The notes under the pieces: generated by a model | What the model saw: the letters and a program-made list of their open reading frames with translations, nothing else | Databases searched by the model: none | What the model was told of the DNA's origin: nothing | Made by a program: the position numbers and the translations under genes | Source of the DNA: Thermoplasmatota archaeon | Lineage (GTDB): Archaea; Thermoplasmatota; Thermoplasmata; Thermoplasmatales; Thermoplasmataceae | Assembly (NCBI GenBank): GCA_023379435.1 | Contig: JAMCUH010000053.1 | Coordinates: 1-64,000, forward strand | Direction: 5' to 3' | Length of the DNA stretch: 64,000 bases | Shown here: in pieces, positions 26,381 to 34,486 of the stretch | Position numbering within the stretch: position 1 is the stretch's first letter | Layout of the letters: every line of letters begins with the position of its first letter

Positions 26381-27423
26381 GCAGTTTTTCCAGCCTCAGG
26401 AACAATTGTTTTCACAGATTCTATGATCCTTGGTATGGCCTTGTAAAGATCAGAATTTATGAAGTAGTCTGAATACTTGACAATTTCAGCGCTAGGATCA
26501 GTGTTTATTGATACGATGATTTCGCTGTTTTTCATTCCAACAATATGCTGAATCTTTCCAGAAATGCCTGCTGCAATGTATAGCTTGGGTCGAACAGTCT
26601 GTCCGGTCTGGCCTACCTGATGTTCATACGGAATCCATCCAAGGTCAACCACCGGTCTTGAAGCACCAACTTCTCCACCAAGTACGGATGCAAGTTCACC
26701 TATGAGTTTGAAGCCATCCTTGCCACCTAGACCGAGACCTCCTGATACGATAATCTTCTTTGAAGTGAGATCCAGTTTTGTCTTCTCCTTCTTCATGAGA
26801 ACCCTGTGAGCAGTCTCTTCCTTTGGAAGCGTGACCTTTGTTATTTTCACATCACATTTGTGCTCAGTATCCTTCTCTGGAAGAGGATATGATCCGGGCC
26901 TGGACGTGATGGTCTGTGGTCTGTGTCTCTTGCAGAGAATCTGGTCAATGGTCTTATCTCCAAAGGAAGGTCTCCATGCAACAAGCAGGCGGTCATTCTC
27001 CTGTATGTCGAGCTCAACACAGTCTGCGGCAACTCCCGTCTTCGTCAAAATAGCAATCCTTGAGACCAGGTCCCTTCCTTCTCTCGTGCCTGATACAAGC
27101 AGTATGTTTGGTTTTTCCTTGAGAATATATTCGCTGATTATCCTGGAGTATGACACGCTCCTGAAATCGCTCAGGTCTTTTGATTCGGCACCAAGAAAAA
27201 TGTCGCATCCATACTGTGTCGCATCCTGAGCAACGGGCTCGAGATCGCTGCCCAGCGCAACACCAACAACCTTCTCTTTCACCTTTGACGCCAGTTTTGA
27301 TGCCATGCCAAGCATCTCAACGGAACCACGCACGAGATGTCCCTCACGGTGCTCAAGATAAACCATCACGTTTTTGTACTGCGAGAGGTCATCAGGTGCA
27401 ACGCAATTGATAAGTTCTGTCAT
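26365..27423 (-). CDS. fixB: Electron transfer flavoprotein alpha subunit (FixB/EtfA)
   Basis: 352 residues. The N-terminal alpha/beta domain (KNVMVYLEHREGHLVRGSVE) and the C-terminal FAD domain with KKIIVSGGLGLGGKDGFKLI, then GASRPVVDLGWIPYEHQVGQTGQTVRPKLY and SINTDPSAEIVKYSDYFI are diagnostic of ETF-alpha. It binds FAD and forms the FixAB dimer with the product of the overlapping upstream gene. Last gene of the fixCXAB operon; it overlaps thrS by 16 nt at the 3' end. Confidence 0.92.
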   Translation of the reverse strand: MTELINCVAPDDLSQYKNVMVYLEHREGHLVRGSVEMLGMASKLASKVKEKVVGVALGSDLEPVAQDATQYGCDIFLGAESKDLSDFRSVSYSRIISEYILKEKPNILLVSGTREGRDLVSRIAILTKTGVAADCVELDIQENDRLLVAWRPSFGDKTIDQILCKRHRPQTITSRPGSYPLPEKDTEHKCDVKITKVTLPKEETAHRVLMKKEKTKLDLTSKKIIVSGGLGLGGKDGFKLIGELASVLGGEVGASRPVVDLGWIPYEHQVGQTGQTVRPKLYIAAGISGKIQHIVGMKNSEIIVSINTDPSAEIVKYSDYFINSDLYKAIPRIIESVKTIVPEAGKTAQKSA

Positions 27424-28217
27424 AGTTCCTCCTCCTTTCCTATAACACCTTTTTCATAAAGTTCCTTAACCATTTCTGGTATATCGTCAAGTGTGATCAG
27501 TTTGCCTTCCCTTTTTCTTTCCTGTGGTATCCTCAATGCGCCTACGATGGTGGGCGATCCCTTGAGACCTACCCAGTCAGGAGGAAGATTCAGTGTATCG
27601 TGATCCCATTTCTCTATCCCCTTTCTGATTGCATCGATCTTCTTTCTCAATGTTGAGTGCCTTGGTATGTTGCTATTCATGAGCACTGTGAGTAGCACCG
27701 GCATGGGTGTTTCCACAACCTCCACAGCATCCTCCAGATCCCTTTCGCAGTGCACATTTTCCTTATCCACATATGCACTTGTAACGTAGGTAACCTGATC
27801 GATATCAAGGAATTGCGCAACACCCGGTCCAACGTGACCTGTTCCAGAATCGGTTGTGCTTTCTCCCGCAACGACGAGATTAAAATCTCCAATCTTCTTG
27901 ACGGCTGCAGCCAGTGTGAGGGAAGTGGCATAGGTATCTGCAGCAGCAAATACCCTGTCTGTGATCAGAATCCCTCTGTCGGCGCCTCTTCCCATGCATT
28001 CAATAAGGGCCGTTTCAGCCTGTGGAGGTCCCATCGTTATGACGACCAATTCCATTCCCGTCTTGTCTTTAATCTGCAATGCGAGCTCCAGTGCATTCTC
28101 GTCGGCCGGATTGATAATACCCCTGGCAGATGCCCTGTTAAGTGTGAATTTCACAGGATCAATGAATATCTCCTCTGCGTCAGGGACCTGCTTAATCATG
28201 AGAACAATACGCTTCAA
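27420..28217 (-). CDS. fixA: Electron transfer flavoprotein beta subunit (FixA/EtfB)
   Basis: 265 residues of the ETF-beta family: MKRIVLMIKQVPDAEEIFID at the N-terminus, NPADENALELALQIKDKTGMELV, and GRGADRGILITDR leading to the nucleotide-binding segment DFNLVVAGESTTDSGTGHVG. In FixAB-type proteins a second FAD replaces AMP and NADH is bifurcated to ferredoxin/flavodoxin and quinone. The presence of fixC and fixX directly upstream points to this type. It overlaps fixB by 4 nt. Confidence 0.92.
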   Translation of the reverse strand: MKRIVLMIKQVPDAEEIFIDPVKFTLNRASARGIINPADENALELALQIKDKTGMELVVITMGPPQAETALIECMGRGADRGILITDRVFAAADTYATSLTLAAAVKKIGDFNLVVAGESTTDSGTGHVGPGVAQFLDIDQVTYVTSAYVDKENVHCERDLEDAVEVVETPMPVLLTVLMNSNIPRHSTLRKKIDAIRKGIEKWDHDTLNLPPDWVGLKGSPTIVGALRIPQERKREGKLITLDDIPEMVKELYEKGVIGKEEEL

Positions 28218-28221
28218 TGTA

Positions 28222-28494
28222 TCACCCGAATTTGTACTTCACGCCATGGCCGCCCTTTGGGTTTGTCCACTTCACGCTCCCATGGCTGCAGGCGAAAAAG
28301 CAGGTTCCGCATTCTACGCAATCTTCGTATTTGAAGTTGAGCCTGTTGTCGATGACAGTATAGCACTTTGCGGGACATCCAAATGTGCAGAACCTATCAG
28401 GACAGGTCTCACAGATATCAAGGTTAACTGTTATGTGTGCGTACGATTTGTCCGTTTTGTAGTTCAGAACAGAAAGTTTTTCCTCTATTTCCAT
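28222..28494 (-). CDS. fixX: Ferredoxin-like protein FixX
   Basis: 90 residues. ICETCPDRFCTFGCPAKCYT and YEDCVECGTCFFAC supply the cysteines for the FixX cluster(s); the second motif is a full CxxCxxC type. FixX carries electrons between FixAB and FixC. It lies 1 nt after fixC and 4 nt before fixA. Confidence 0.9.
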   Translation of the reverse strand: MEIEEKLSVLNYKTDKSYAHITVNLDICETCPDRFCTFGCPAKCYTVIDNRLNFKYEDCVECGTCFFACSHGSVKWTNPKGGHGVKYKFG

Positions 28495-28495
28495 A

Positions 28496-29788
28496 TCACA
28501 TCCTCCTCATCATTCTATAACTCTCAAGAATCAACTGGGATTTACTCATGCCGGAATCCCGTGATGATTCAAGGATCATTTGCATCAGATGCTTCTTCGG
28601 TCTTCCAGTTTCATGGTACATGGAATAAAGCAGATTCTCTGCAATCTTTGGAATTGCCCTGTGCGTTACCCTGCTCCAGGTAACCTTATCTATGTTTCTG
28701 AAATTCTTCAGGTCTTTGAGGACATAGGAATCTTCCAGTTTCCTCTCATAGGAAGCAAGGGAATCCGAAGAAAAGTTTCCCCTTTCCTTTGCCTCAATAA
28801 CAGTATCAGCAGCTGCTATTCCTGATGTTATGGCATAGTTCATTCCCTGTATCATGAGTCCATTGCTGAATGAAAACCCAGCAGCATCCCCGGCTATGAG
28901 GTAACCGTCACCATATATCCTTGGCACGGAGTCAATACCACCCTCACAGACAAGATGCGCACTGTATTCTTCCAACTTCCCGCCTTCCAGCAATGGTGCT
29001 ATGTGAGGATGCTGTACAAAGCTTTCCATTATATCATAGGAATGGGTCTGGCCGTCCTCTCTCAGTTTTGATGAGGATATGACAGCGCCTATGGATATTG
29101 TATCCTTATTTGTGTATAGGAAACCACCTGCCTCGGCCTCTCCTTCAAGATATGACAGAACGTATTCACCTGCAAACCCCTCGCTTCCTTTCAGATTGAA
29201 TCTCTCGTTTATGGTATTTTCAGGAAGTCTGATAATTTGTTTCACACCTATGGCAACATCCTGATCACCGATTGGCTTTCTCAGACCGGAATCTATGGCT
29301 ACCCTTGGGTTGGCACCTTCAGCAAGAATAACAGCATCCGATGTGATGATCTCACCGTCCTGTTCGACACCCACAACCTTTCCTTCCTCTTTTGCCACTC
29401 TATCCACAGTAACGCCGGTGACCACCATTGCACCTGCCTTTCTTGCGCTATTCGCAAGTGCATTGTCCATTCTCGCTCTTAGCACCGAATAACCTGAATG
29501 ATTTTCAAGAAACTTTGTTGATCTAAAATCTATGGAAATGGATGAATCTTTAGTGAGAAACGTTGTGCCTTTATGTGTTATTAATCTTTCCAAAGGGATA
29601 TCCTTCTCCCATTCTGGTATTATCTCTGCCAGGGCATTACCCCAGAGTATTCCCCCGGAAACATTCTTGGAGCCTGGTGGGTCAGCCCTCTCAACAAGAA
29701 GAACGTTGAGCTTCTTGTTTGCCATTCTAATGGCTGCTGAAGAACCGGCGGGTCCAGCCCCTACAACGATCGCGTCAAATTCAGACAT
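28496..29788 (-). CDS. fixC: FixC flavoprotein, ETF-quinone oxidoreductase family
   Basis: 430 residues. The N-terminal FAD-binding motif is DAIVVGAGPAGSSAAIRMA followed by LLVERADPPGSKNVSGG. The GR2/geranylgeranyl-reductase-like fold continues with AVILAEGANPRVAIDSGL and GYLIAGDAAGFSFSNGLMIQG. FixC passes electrons to quinone, taking the exergonic branch of NADH bifurcation. First gene of the fixCXAB operon; the start lies about 100 nt from the divergent glycosylase gene. Confidence 0.9.
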   Translation of the reverse strand: MSEFDAIVVGAGPAGSSAAIRMANKKLNVLLVERADPPGSKNVSGGILWGNALAEIIPEWEKDIPLERLITHKGTTFLTKDSSISIDFRSTKFLENHSGYSVLRARMDNALANSARKAGAMVVTGVTVDRVAKEEGKVVGVEQDGEIITSDAVILAEGANPRVAIDSGLRKPIGDQDVAIGVKQIIRLPENTINERFNLKGSEGFAGEYVLSYLEGEAEAGGFLYTNKDTISIGAVISSSKLREDGQTHSYDIMESFVQHPHIAPLLEGGKLEEYSAHLVCEGGIDSVPRIYGDGYLIAGDAAGFSFSNGLMIQGMNYAITSGIAAADTVIEAKERGNFSSDSLASYERKLEDSYVLKDLKNFRNIDKVTWSRVTHRAIPKIAENLLYSMYHETGRPKKHLMQMILESSRDSGMSKSQLILESYRMMRRM

Positions 29789-29884
29789 CAGCCATGTATG
29801 CTATCAGTCAATAAAACAGTTTTTCTAAAATTCGGACAGAAAAAAATGCACTTTATTATCACTAATGCAATGCATTCTGGTAAA

Positions 29885-30553
29885 ATGAGAGCGAAAACAA
29901 AGACAACTGAACATATTTATGAGCGTCTTTTCAGGAAGTACGGTAACCTGGGATGGTGGCCTGCAGAAACACCAGAAGAGGTAGTCATTGGAGCAATATT
30001 GACACAGAACACTTCCTGGACCAACGTCGAAAAGAGCATTAAAATCCTTAAGGATCATGATCTTATTACACTTAGTAATCTTGCCTCAGCCAAACTCGAA
30101 ACCATCAAGGATTGTATAAAAAGCTCCGGTTTTTTCAACCAGAAAGCTGTAAGACTGAAGAACGTATCGGAGAGCATTATTTCGCAATACAGATCACTGG
30201 ATGGAATGAAGAAAGCCAGTGATATGGAGATATCCAGCTATCTGCTTTCCATTAAGGGCATAGGAGAAGAGACGATGGAATCCATAATGCTCTATGCTCT
30301 TTCCAGAAATATGTTTGTTATGGACAAATACACATACCGCATATTTCAGCGCATTGGTTTTCCTGCATCCGTGTCCAGAAAGTATCTAAGGGAGAAAATT
30401 TCTGATGATCTTGGTGGGGATATTGAAAAAATGAAGAATTATCATGCAATGCTTGTTTACCTTGGAAAGGATCACTGCAAAACAAAACCATTATGCAACG
30501 GATGTCCTCTCACGGAAATATGTGACTTTTATGCGGAGTCAATTGTTCCGTAG
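29885..30553 (+). CDS. Endonuclease III-like DNA glycosylase
   Basis: About 222 residues from the ATG at 29885; upstream in-frame ATGs run through the TATA-like region. The core is a HhH-GPD fold: ILTQNTSWTNVEKSI, the hairpin SIKGIGEETMESIM and the catalytic Asp in FVMDKYTYRIFQRIG, with a four-Cys [4Fe-4S] loop CKTKPLCNGCPLTEICDF at the C-terminus. Where Nth has the Lys (GVGRKTA) this protein has Glu (GIGEETM), so it is probably a monofunctional glycosylase of the Mig/MutY-like type. Its 3' end overlaps the aIF2-gamma gene. Confidence 0.85.
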   Translation: MRAKTKTTEHIYERLFRKYGNLGWWPAETPEEVVIGAILTQNTSWTNVEKSIKILKDHDLITLSNLASAKLETIKDCIKSSGFFNQKAVRLKNVSESIISQYRSLDGMKKASDMEISSYLLSIKGIGEETMESIMLYALSRNMFVMDKYTYRIFQRIGFPASVSRKYLREKISDDLGGDIEKMKNYHAMLVYLGKDHCKTKPLCNGCPLTEICDFYAESIVP

Positions 30554-31749
30554 CCTATAAGTCTCCAGCGGTCTGCAATTCTTCTCCCTATGGCAACCCT
30601 GTCACCTGGTGTTGCACACACAGGGTATTTGAGAGTTATCTCAATACTGTCGCTCCTTGCTGTTGTTACGAGACCCACTGTATTTGCTGTCCCAACAGTG
30701 AGCATAAGGCTTTCCTTGCTTCTTAAAGGACTGACTGCAGTTTCTTCTGCAGATCCAACAACCCTCCTGAGCAGATGTATCTCTATGGTCGCATTGAATA
30801 TCATTGGTGGTACCTTTCCCACCTTTCCAATCACCCTTCCAGTCATTGAATCATTTTTTGTGAGAAACGGATCAAGTGTGGTTCCTACCGCAGCAAGCCC
30901 ACCGGGTCTGATCCTGTCATAGCTGTTCTTTCCGGCCATGAGTGATGTAACTTCGGTGATAACATTTTCCCAGACGTTTTTATTCTCCTTTGTGATCTGA
31001 ATGCCTGGTGAAATCTCTATCTCGTCGCCAATCTTCAGTTCACCCCTGACAAGCGATCCGCCGAGAACACCCCCCTTAAGATTCTTTGGCTTTGTGCCAG
31101 GCCGGTTAACGTCGAATGACCTGGCAATGTACATCATGGGATCAACGGAAGGATCAAACACCGGTGTTTTTATGTTCTCCTCTATGGCTTTGAAGATTGC
31201 GTCTATATTTATGTTATGATAAGCACTTGCCGGAATGACAGGTGCATTTTCGGCAACACTACCCTTAAGAAAAGCCCTTATTTCATTGTAATTTTCAATG
31301 GCCCTCTCTTTTGTAACAAGATCGATCTTGTTCTGCACCACAATTATCTCGGTCTTCCCCATGATCTCCAGCGCTATGAGATGTTCCCTTGTCTGTGGCT
31401 GCGGGCACTTTTCGTTGGCAGCAATCACGAGAATGGCGCCATTCATTATGGAAGAGCCCGATAGCATCGTTGCCATGAGGGTTTCGTGACCTGGGGCATC
31501 AACAAATGATACTGTTCTAGATTCGGAACACTGGTCAGATTCCATTATCCTCCCATAGGATATTCCACCATTGCCGTCAGGGCATTTGTATATGGTGGTA
31601 TCGGCATAACCCAGCTTTATGGAGATGCCCCTCTTTATTTCTTCAGAATGTGTGTCAGTCTTGATACCTGTGAGGGCATGTGTAAGCGTGCTTTTTCCAT
31701 GGTCAACATGCCCGACCATCCCTATGTTTACGCTGGGCTGTGAACTCAT
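30529..31749 (-). CDS. eif2g: Translation initiation factor aIF2, gamma subunit
   Basis: 406 residues. The GTPase motifs are IGMVGHVDHGKSTLTHALTG (G1), KRGISIKLG (G2 region), VDAPGHETLM (G3) and VQNKIDLV (G4). The zinc-knuckle region typical of aIF2-gamma is reduced here to a Cys in YKCPDG and ESDQCSES. Domains II and III follow. It delivers initiator Met-tRNA to the small subunit together with the alpha and beta subunits. It overlaps the upstream S6e gene by 4 nt, a conserved archaeal pair. Confidence 0.95.
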   Translation of the reverse strand: MSSQPSVNIGMVGHVDHGKSTLTHALTGIKTDTHSEEIKRGISIKLGYADTTIYKCPDGNGGISYGRIMESDQCSESRTVSFVDAPGHETLMATMLSGSSIMNGAILVIAANEKCPQPQTREHLIALEIMGKTEIIVVQNKIDLVTKERAIENYNEIRAFLKGSVAENAPVIPASAYHNINIDAIFKAIEENIKTPVFDPSVDPMMYIARSFDVNRPGTKPKNLKGGVLGGSLVRGELKIGDEIEISPGIQITKENKNVWENVITEVTSLMAGKNSYDRIRPGGLAAVGTTLDPFLTKNDSMTGRVIGKVGKVPPMIFNATIEIHLLRRVVGSAEETAVSPLRSKESLMLTVGTANTVGLVTTARSDSIEITLKYPVCATPGDRVAIGRRIADRWRLIGYGTIDSA

Positions 31750-32138
31750 TTGGCGGCTTCCTTATTCTCCTGGGCCTCTACAATTGGACCAGGACCGTAC
31801 TGGGTAACCTTGAGGTTCAGCTGAGCTATGTCAGTACCAATGATGGAACCTCTGAGTGTTAATCTCCTCCTGATTCCGCTCTTCCCTCTCCTTCCAGCCT
31901 TGTAGGTCACCAGGACCTTTTTCTTTCCAGATATGGCAAGATCAGGCCTCATGGGAAAGCCATCATTGGAGGTTCCCCCCGTGACCTTGAGCTTGTATCC
32001 CGGCAAGTTGAAGAAAATGCCGTCTATCTCATCACCTATTTTTCTTCCGGAAAGGGAAGCAAGATTCTCTGCCTCAATCTCTTTCTTGTACGTCTTTCCC
32101 TCCTTTGGATCTGCAATTATTGCAACGGATTTTGCCAT
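31746..32138 (-). CDS. rps6e: Ribosomal protein S6e
   Basis: About 130 residues from the ATG at 32138, which is preceded by a GAGGT site; the frame back to 32240 would be 34 residues longer than the family. AKSVAIIADPKEGKTYKKEI, GRKIGDEIDG, KVTGGTSNDGFPMRPDL and RGKSGIRRRLTLRGSII are the characteristic S6e segments. A structural protein of the 30S subunit. Co-transcribed with aIF2-gamma. Confidence 0.93.
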   Translation of the reverse strand: MAKSVAIIADPKEGKTYKKEIEAENLASLSGRKIGDEIDGIFFNLPGYKLKVTGGTSNDGFPMRPDLAISGKKKVLVTYKAGRRGKSGIRRRLTLRGSIIGTDIAQLNLKVTQYGPGPIVEAQENKEAAK

Positions 32139-32283
32139 TATTTCGACCTCTGATGTTCCTATTTCTAAAGGTACACGGTATTTTTCAAAAGTTAATAAAC
32201 CATTCCTATGCTGTCGTCCGGTATCAAGTGTGAACCTCATTGCATCCTCTTAACTTTATCTCTTCGATGCACCACAGTTAATT

Positions 32284-32901
32284 GTGAAGGCAGCCTATCT
32301 GAAATTAAAATACAGGGTTTTAATACTACTCCAGTTGCCATTGAAAAGGAATCCAATCGTTGATGCATGCGAAGGTGTTTACTCCCCCTCCGAGGATACA
32401 TTTCTTCTTGGGAGATACATTGAATGCAGAGGCAATGTTCTCGAAATCGGTACCGGATCCGGATACCTTGGGATCGGATGCGCTTTGTCGGGATCAAACG
32501 TAACTGCAACAGATATTTCATCTGAAGCTTTGGAATGTGCATCAAGGAATGCAAGAAACAATGGCGTAAATATTACCTTTTTACAATCAGATCTTTACCA
32601 AAATGTTTCCGGGCGGTTTGATGAGATCATTTTCAATCCCCCTTATCTCCCTGCAGAAGATGGTGAATCGGAGATGTGGTCAGGAGGAAAGGATGGCCTG
32701 GAAACTGTCAGGAGATTTCTCCTCGGTTCTCGGAAACATCTCTGCTCAGGAGGAATAATTGAGATTATACTTTCAGACCTTTCGGATATTGTTTCTCTTA
32801 CTGAACAATTCAGCGACTATGAATTCCATATGCTTGGTAAGGAAACATTCCAGTTTGAAACGATCTTCGCTTACACATTGAACCTTAGGGAGATGTGTTG
32901 A
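32284..32901 (+). CDS. HemK2/Mtq2-type protein methyltransferase
   Basis: Up to 205 residues, with YSPSEDTFLLGRYI, SAM motif I VLEIGTGSGYLGIGCALSG and the catalytic NPPYLP (DEIIFNPPYLPAEDG). This motif set marks HemK-family glutamine methyltransferases; in archaea and eukaryotes the Mtq2 relative methylates a release factor. The start is uncertain: GTG 32284 gives the longest frame, while TTG 32341 fits the usual short N-terminus and a TATA-like stretch near 32322. It runs into the DRG gene. Confidence 0.85.
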   Translation: MKAAYLKLKYRVLILLQLPLKRNPIVDACEGVYSPSEDTFLLGRYIECRGNVLEIGTGSGYLGIGCALSGSNVTATDISSEALECASRNARNNGVNITFLQSDLYQNVSGRFDEIIFNPPYLPAEDGESEMWSGGKDGLETVRRFLLGSRKHLCSGGIIEIILSDLSDIVSLTEQFSDYEFHMLGKETFQFETIFAYTLNLREMC

Positions 32902-33988
32902 AACGGCAACAATAGAGGAGAGGATCAAGGAGATACAGGAAGAGATCAATAAGACCAGATACAATAAGGCAACCGAGCATCACATCGGGATCCTCAAGGC
33001 AAAGATAGCGCATCTGCAGATGGAGGCAGAAAGTCACAAGAAGGGTGGAGGAAGTGGTTTCTCCGTTCCAAAATCAGGCGACGCAACTGTGGCACTGGTG
33101 GGCTATCCAAATGTGGGAAAGAGCAGTCTTCTCAATGCTCTGACGGGTGTTCATAGCGAGACCGGTAACTTTGCATTCACAACGGTCAGCGTAATACCAG
33201 GAACAATGCTGTATAATGGTGCGAGGATACAGATTCTGGATCTGCCCGGTATCATTGAGAGTGCCTCCAGCGGTTCAGGAAGAGGAAAGGAGATACTCAG
33301 TGTGGTGAGGGGGGCAGATCTTATTCTTCTGGTCACAGACAATGAAATGAAGGGTCTGGACAGAATAAGGGAGGAGCTCTACAGGGCAGGAATAGTCATA
33401 AACAGGAAGAGAAGGAATGTATCTGTCGTGAGAACAGGATCAAACGGAATAGTGATCCATGCACCAAAAAAAGTAATGGTCAACAGTGACGATATCAGGG
33501 AGATACTTCACGAATTCAGAATAATGAACGCTGATGTGTACATCAGAGAAAGCGTTACACTTGAGGACATTATAGAGAGCGTCAGGGGAAGCTACGTTTA
33601 CGTAAAGGCCATAGTTACGGTGAACAAAAGCGATCTGGGGATAGTTAACTACAGCGTAGCTGAGAGTTTCAATGGTGCCTCGGTTGTTAAGGTTTCAGCC
33701 AGGACGGGATATGGCATAGACAACCTGAAGGAAGAGATCTTCAGGTCTCTGGAAATGGTCAGGATATACCTCATGGAAAAGTCAGGGAAAATCGACAGGG
33801 AAAGACCCCTAATTCTCAGGAAAAGTTCAACGGTGAGGGATGTCTGCAGAAAGATCAGCAGGCAAATGCTGAGTTCATTCAAGTATGCATACGTCATAAG
33901 CCAGGGCCAGATGGTTCAGAACAAGAGGGTGGGTCTTGATCATGTTCTCCGCGATGGAGATATAGTGCACATTGTTTCTGTGAACTGA
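32897..33988 (+). CDS. DRG-family (Obg-related) GTPase with TGS domain
   Basis: The G domain is clear: LVGYPNVGKSSLLNALTG (G1), ILDLPGIIESASSGSGRGKE (G3) and VNKSD (G4), followed by an RRNV-type S5D2L-like insertion and a C-terminal TGS domain. The conserved N-terminal helices (RIKEIQEEINKTRYNKATEH, then HIGILKAKIAHLQ) lie upstream of the first ATG at 33020 and are in frame back to a TGA at 32879-32881, but that segment has no ATG, GTG or TTG. Coordinates given here start at GTT 32897, the likeliest of several unusual starts. Confidence 0.85.
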   Translation, partial: VETATIEERIKEIQEEINKTRYNKATEHHIGILKAKIAHLQMEAESHKKGGGSGFSVPKSGDATVALVGYPNVGKSSLLNALTGVHSETGNFAFTTVSVIPGTMLYNGARIQILDLPGIIESASSGSGRGKEILSVVRGADLILLVTDNEMKGLDRIREELYRAGIVINRKRRNVSVVRTGSNGIVIHAPKKVMVNSDDIREILHEFRIMNADVYIRESVTLEDIIESVRGSYVYVKAIVTVNKSDLGIVNYSVAESFNGASVVKVSARTGYGIDNLKEEIFRSLEMVRIYLMEKSGKIDRERPLILRKSSTVRDVCRKISRQMLSSFKYAYVISQGQMVQNKRVGLDHVLRDGDIVHIVSVN

Positions 33989-34441
33989 TCAGATAAGTCT
34001 CCACATGAGATAGGCATCCGATGAATCGCTGTAATAATTGGAAAGCGTGTTTGTTACGACAAACTTGTATCCCTTGTAGAACCTTATGGCGTTATCGTTA
34101 TCCGTCTTGACCTCCAGCCTTACGCTCATCATTTCATTCTCCCTGCATATCCTGAGAAATTCCTTCATGAGCGCGGATCCATAACCGCAATTCCTGAAAC
34201 CGTCTTCAACAGCAAGAAGAAGAATTCTTGCCTCTGTCCTGGTGTATTTTGAACCTGTTATGAAGCCTATTACATTTCCATTAACAACACACACAAGAAA
34301 AGCTTCAGGCCACTCCCTGGATATCTCCATTATCAGATTCCTCGTGTAATACTCAGTCATTGATGAGTTTGCTATCCTTACGACTGTGTCAAGATCCTCA
34401 TCCCTGAACTGCCTCACCATACCAGGGGTAGCTTTCTGCAT
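33989..34441 (-). CDS. rimI: RimI-type N-acetyltransferase
   Basis: 150 residues. The GNAT core reads VEDGFRNCGYGSALMKEFLRI (acetyl-CoA loop) and SVRLEVKTDNDNAIRFYKGYKFVVTNTL, which is close to RimI/NatA-type N-terminal acetyltransferases. Archaeal members acetylate protein N-termini with broad specificity. Its stop abuts that of the DRG gene with no gap (TGA/TCA sharing a TGATCA). Confidence 0.8.
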   Translation of the reverse strand: MQKATPGMVRQFRDEDLDTVVRIANSSMTEYYTRNLIMEISREWPEAFLVCVVNGNVIGFITGSKYTRTEARILLLAVEDGFRNCGYGSALMKEFLRICRENEMMSVRLEVKTDNDNAIRFYKGYKFVVTNTLSNYYSDSSDAYLMWRLI

Positions 34442-34486
34442 TTCTACTGATCAATGTAACGGAAGATCGTTCATATTATTTGCTAT

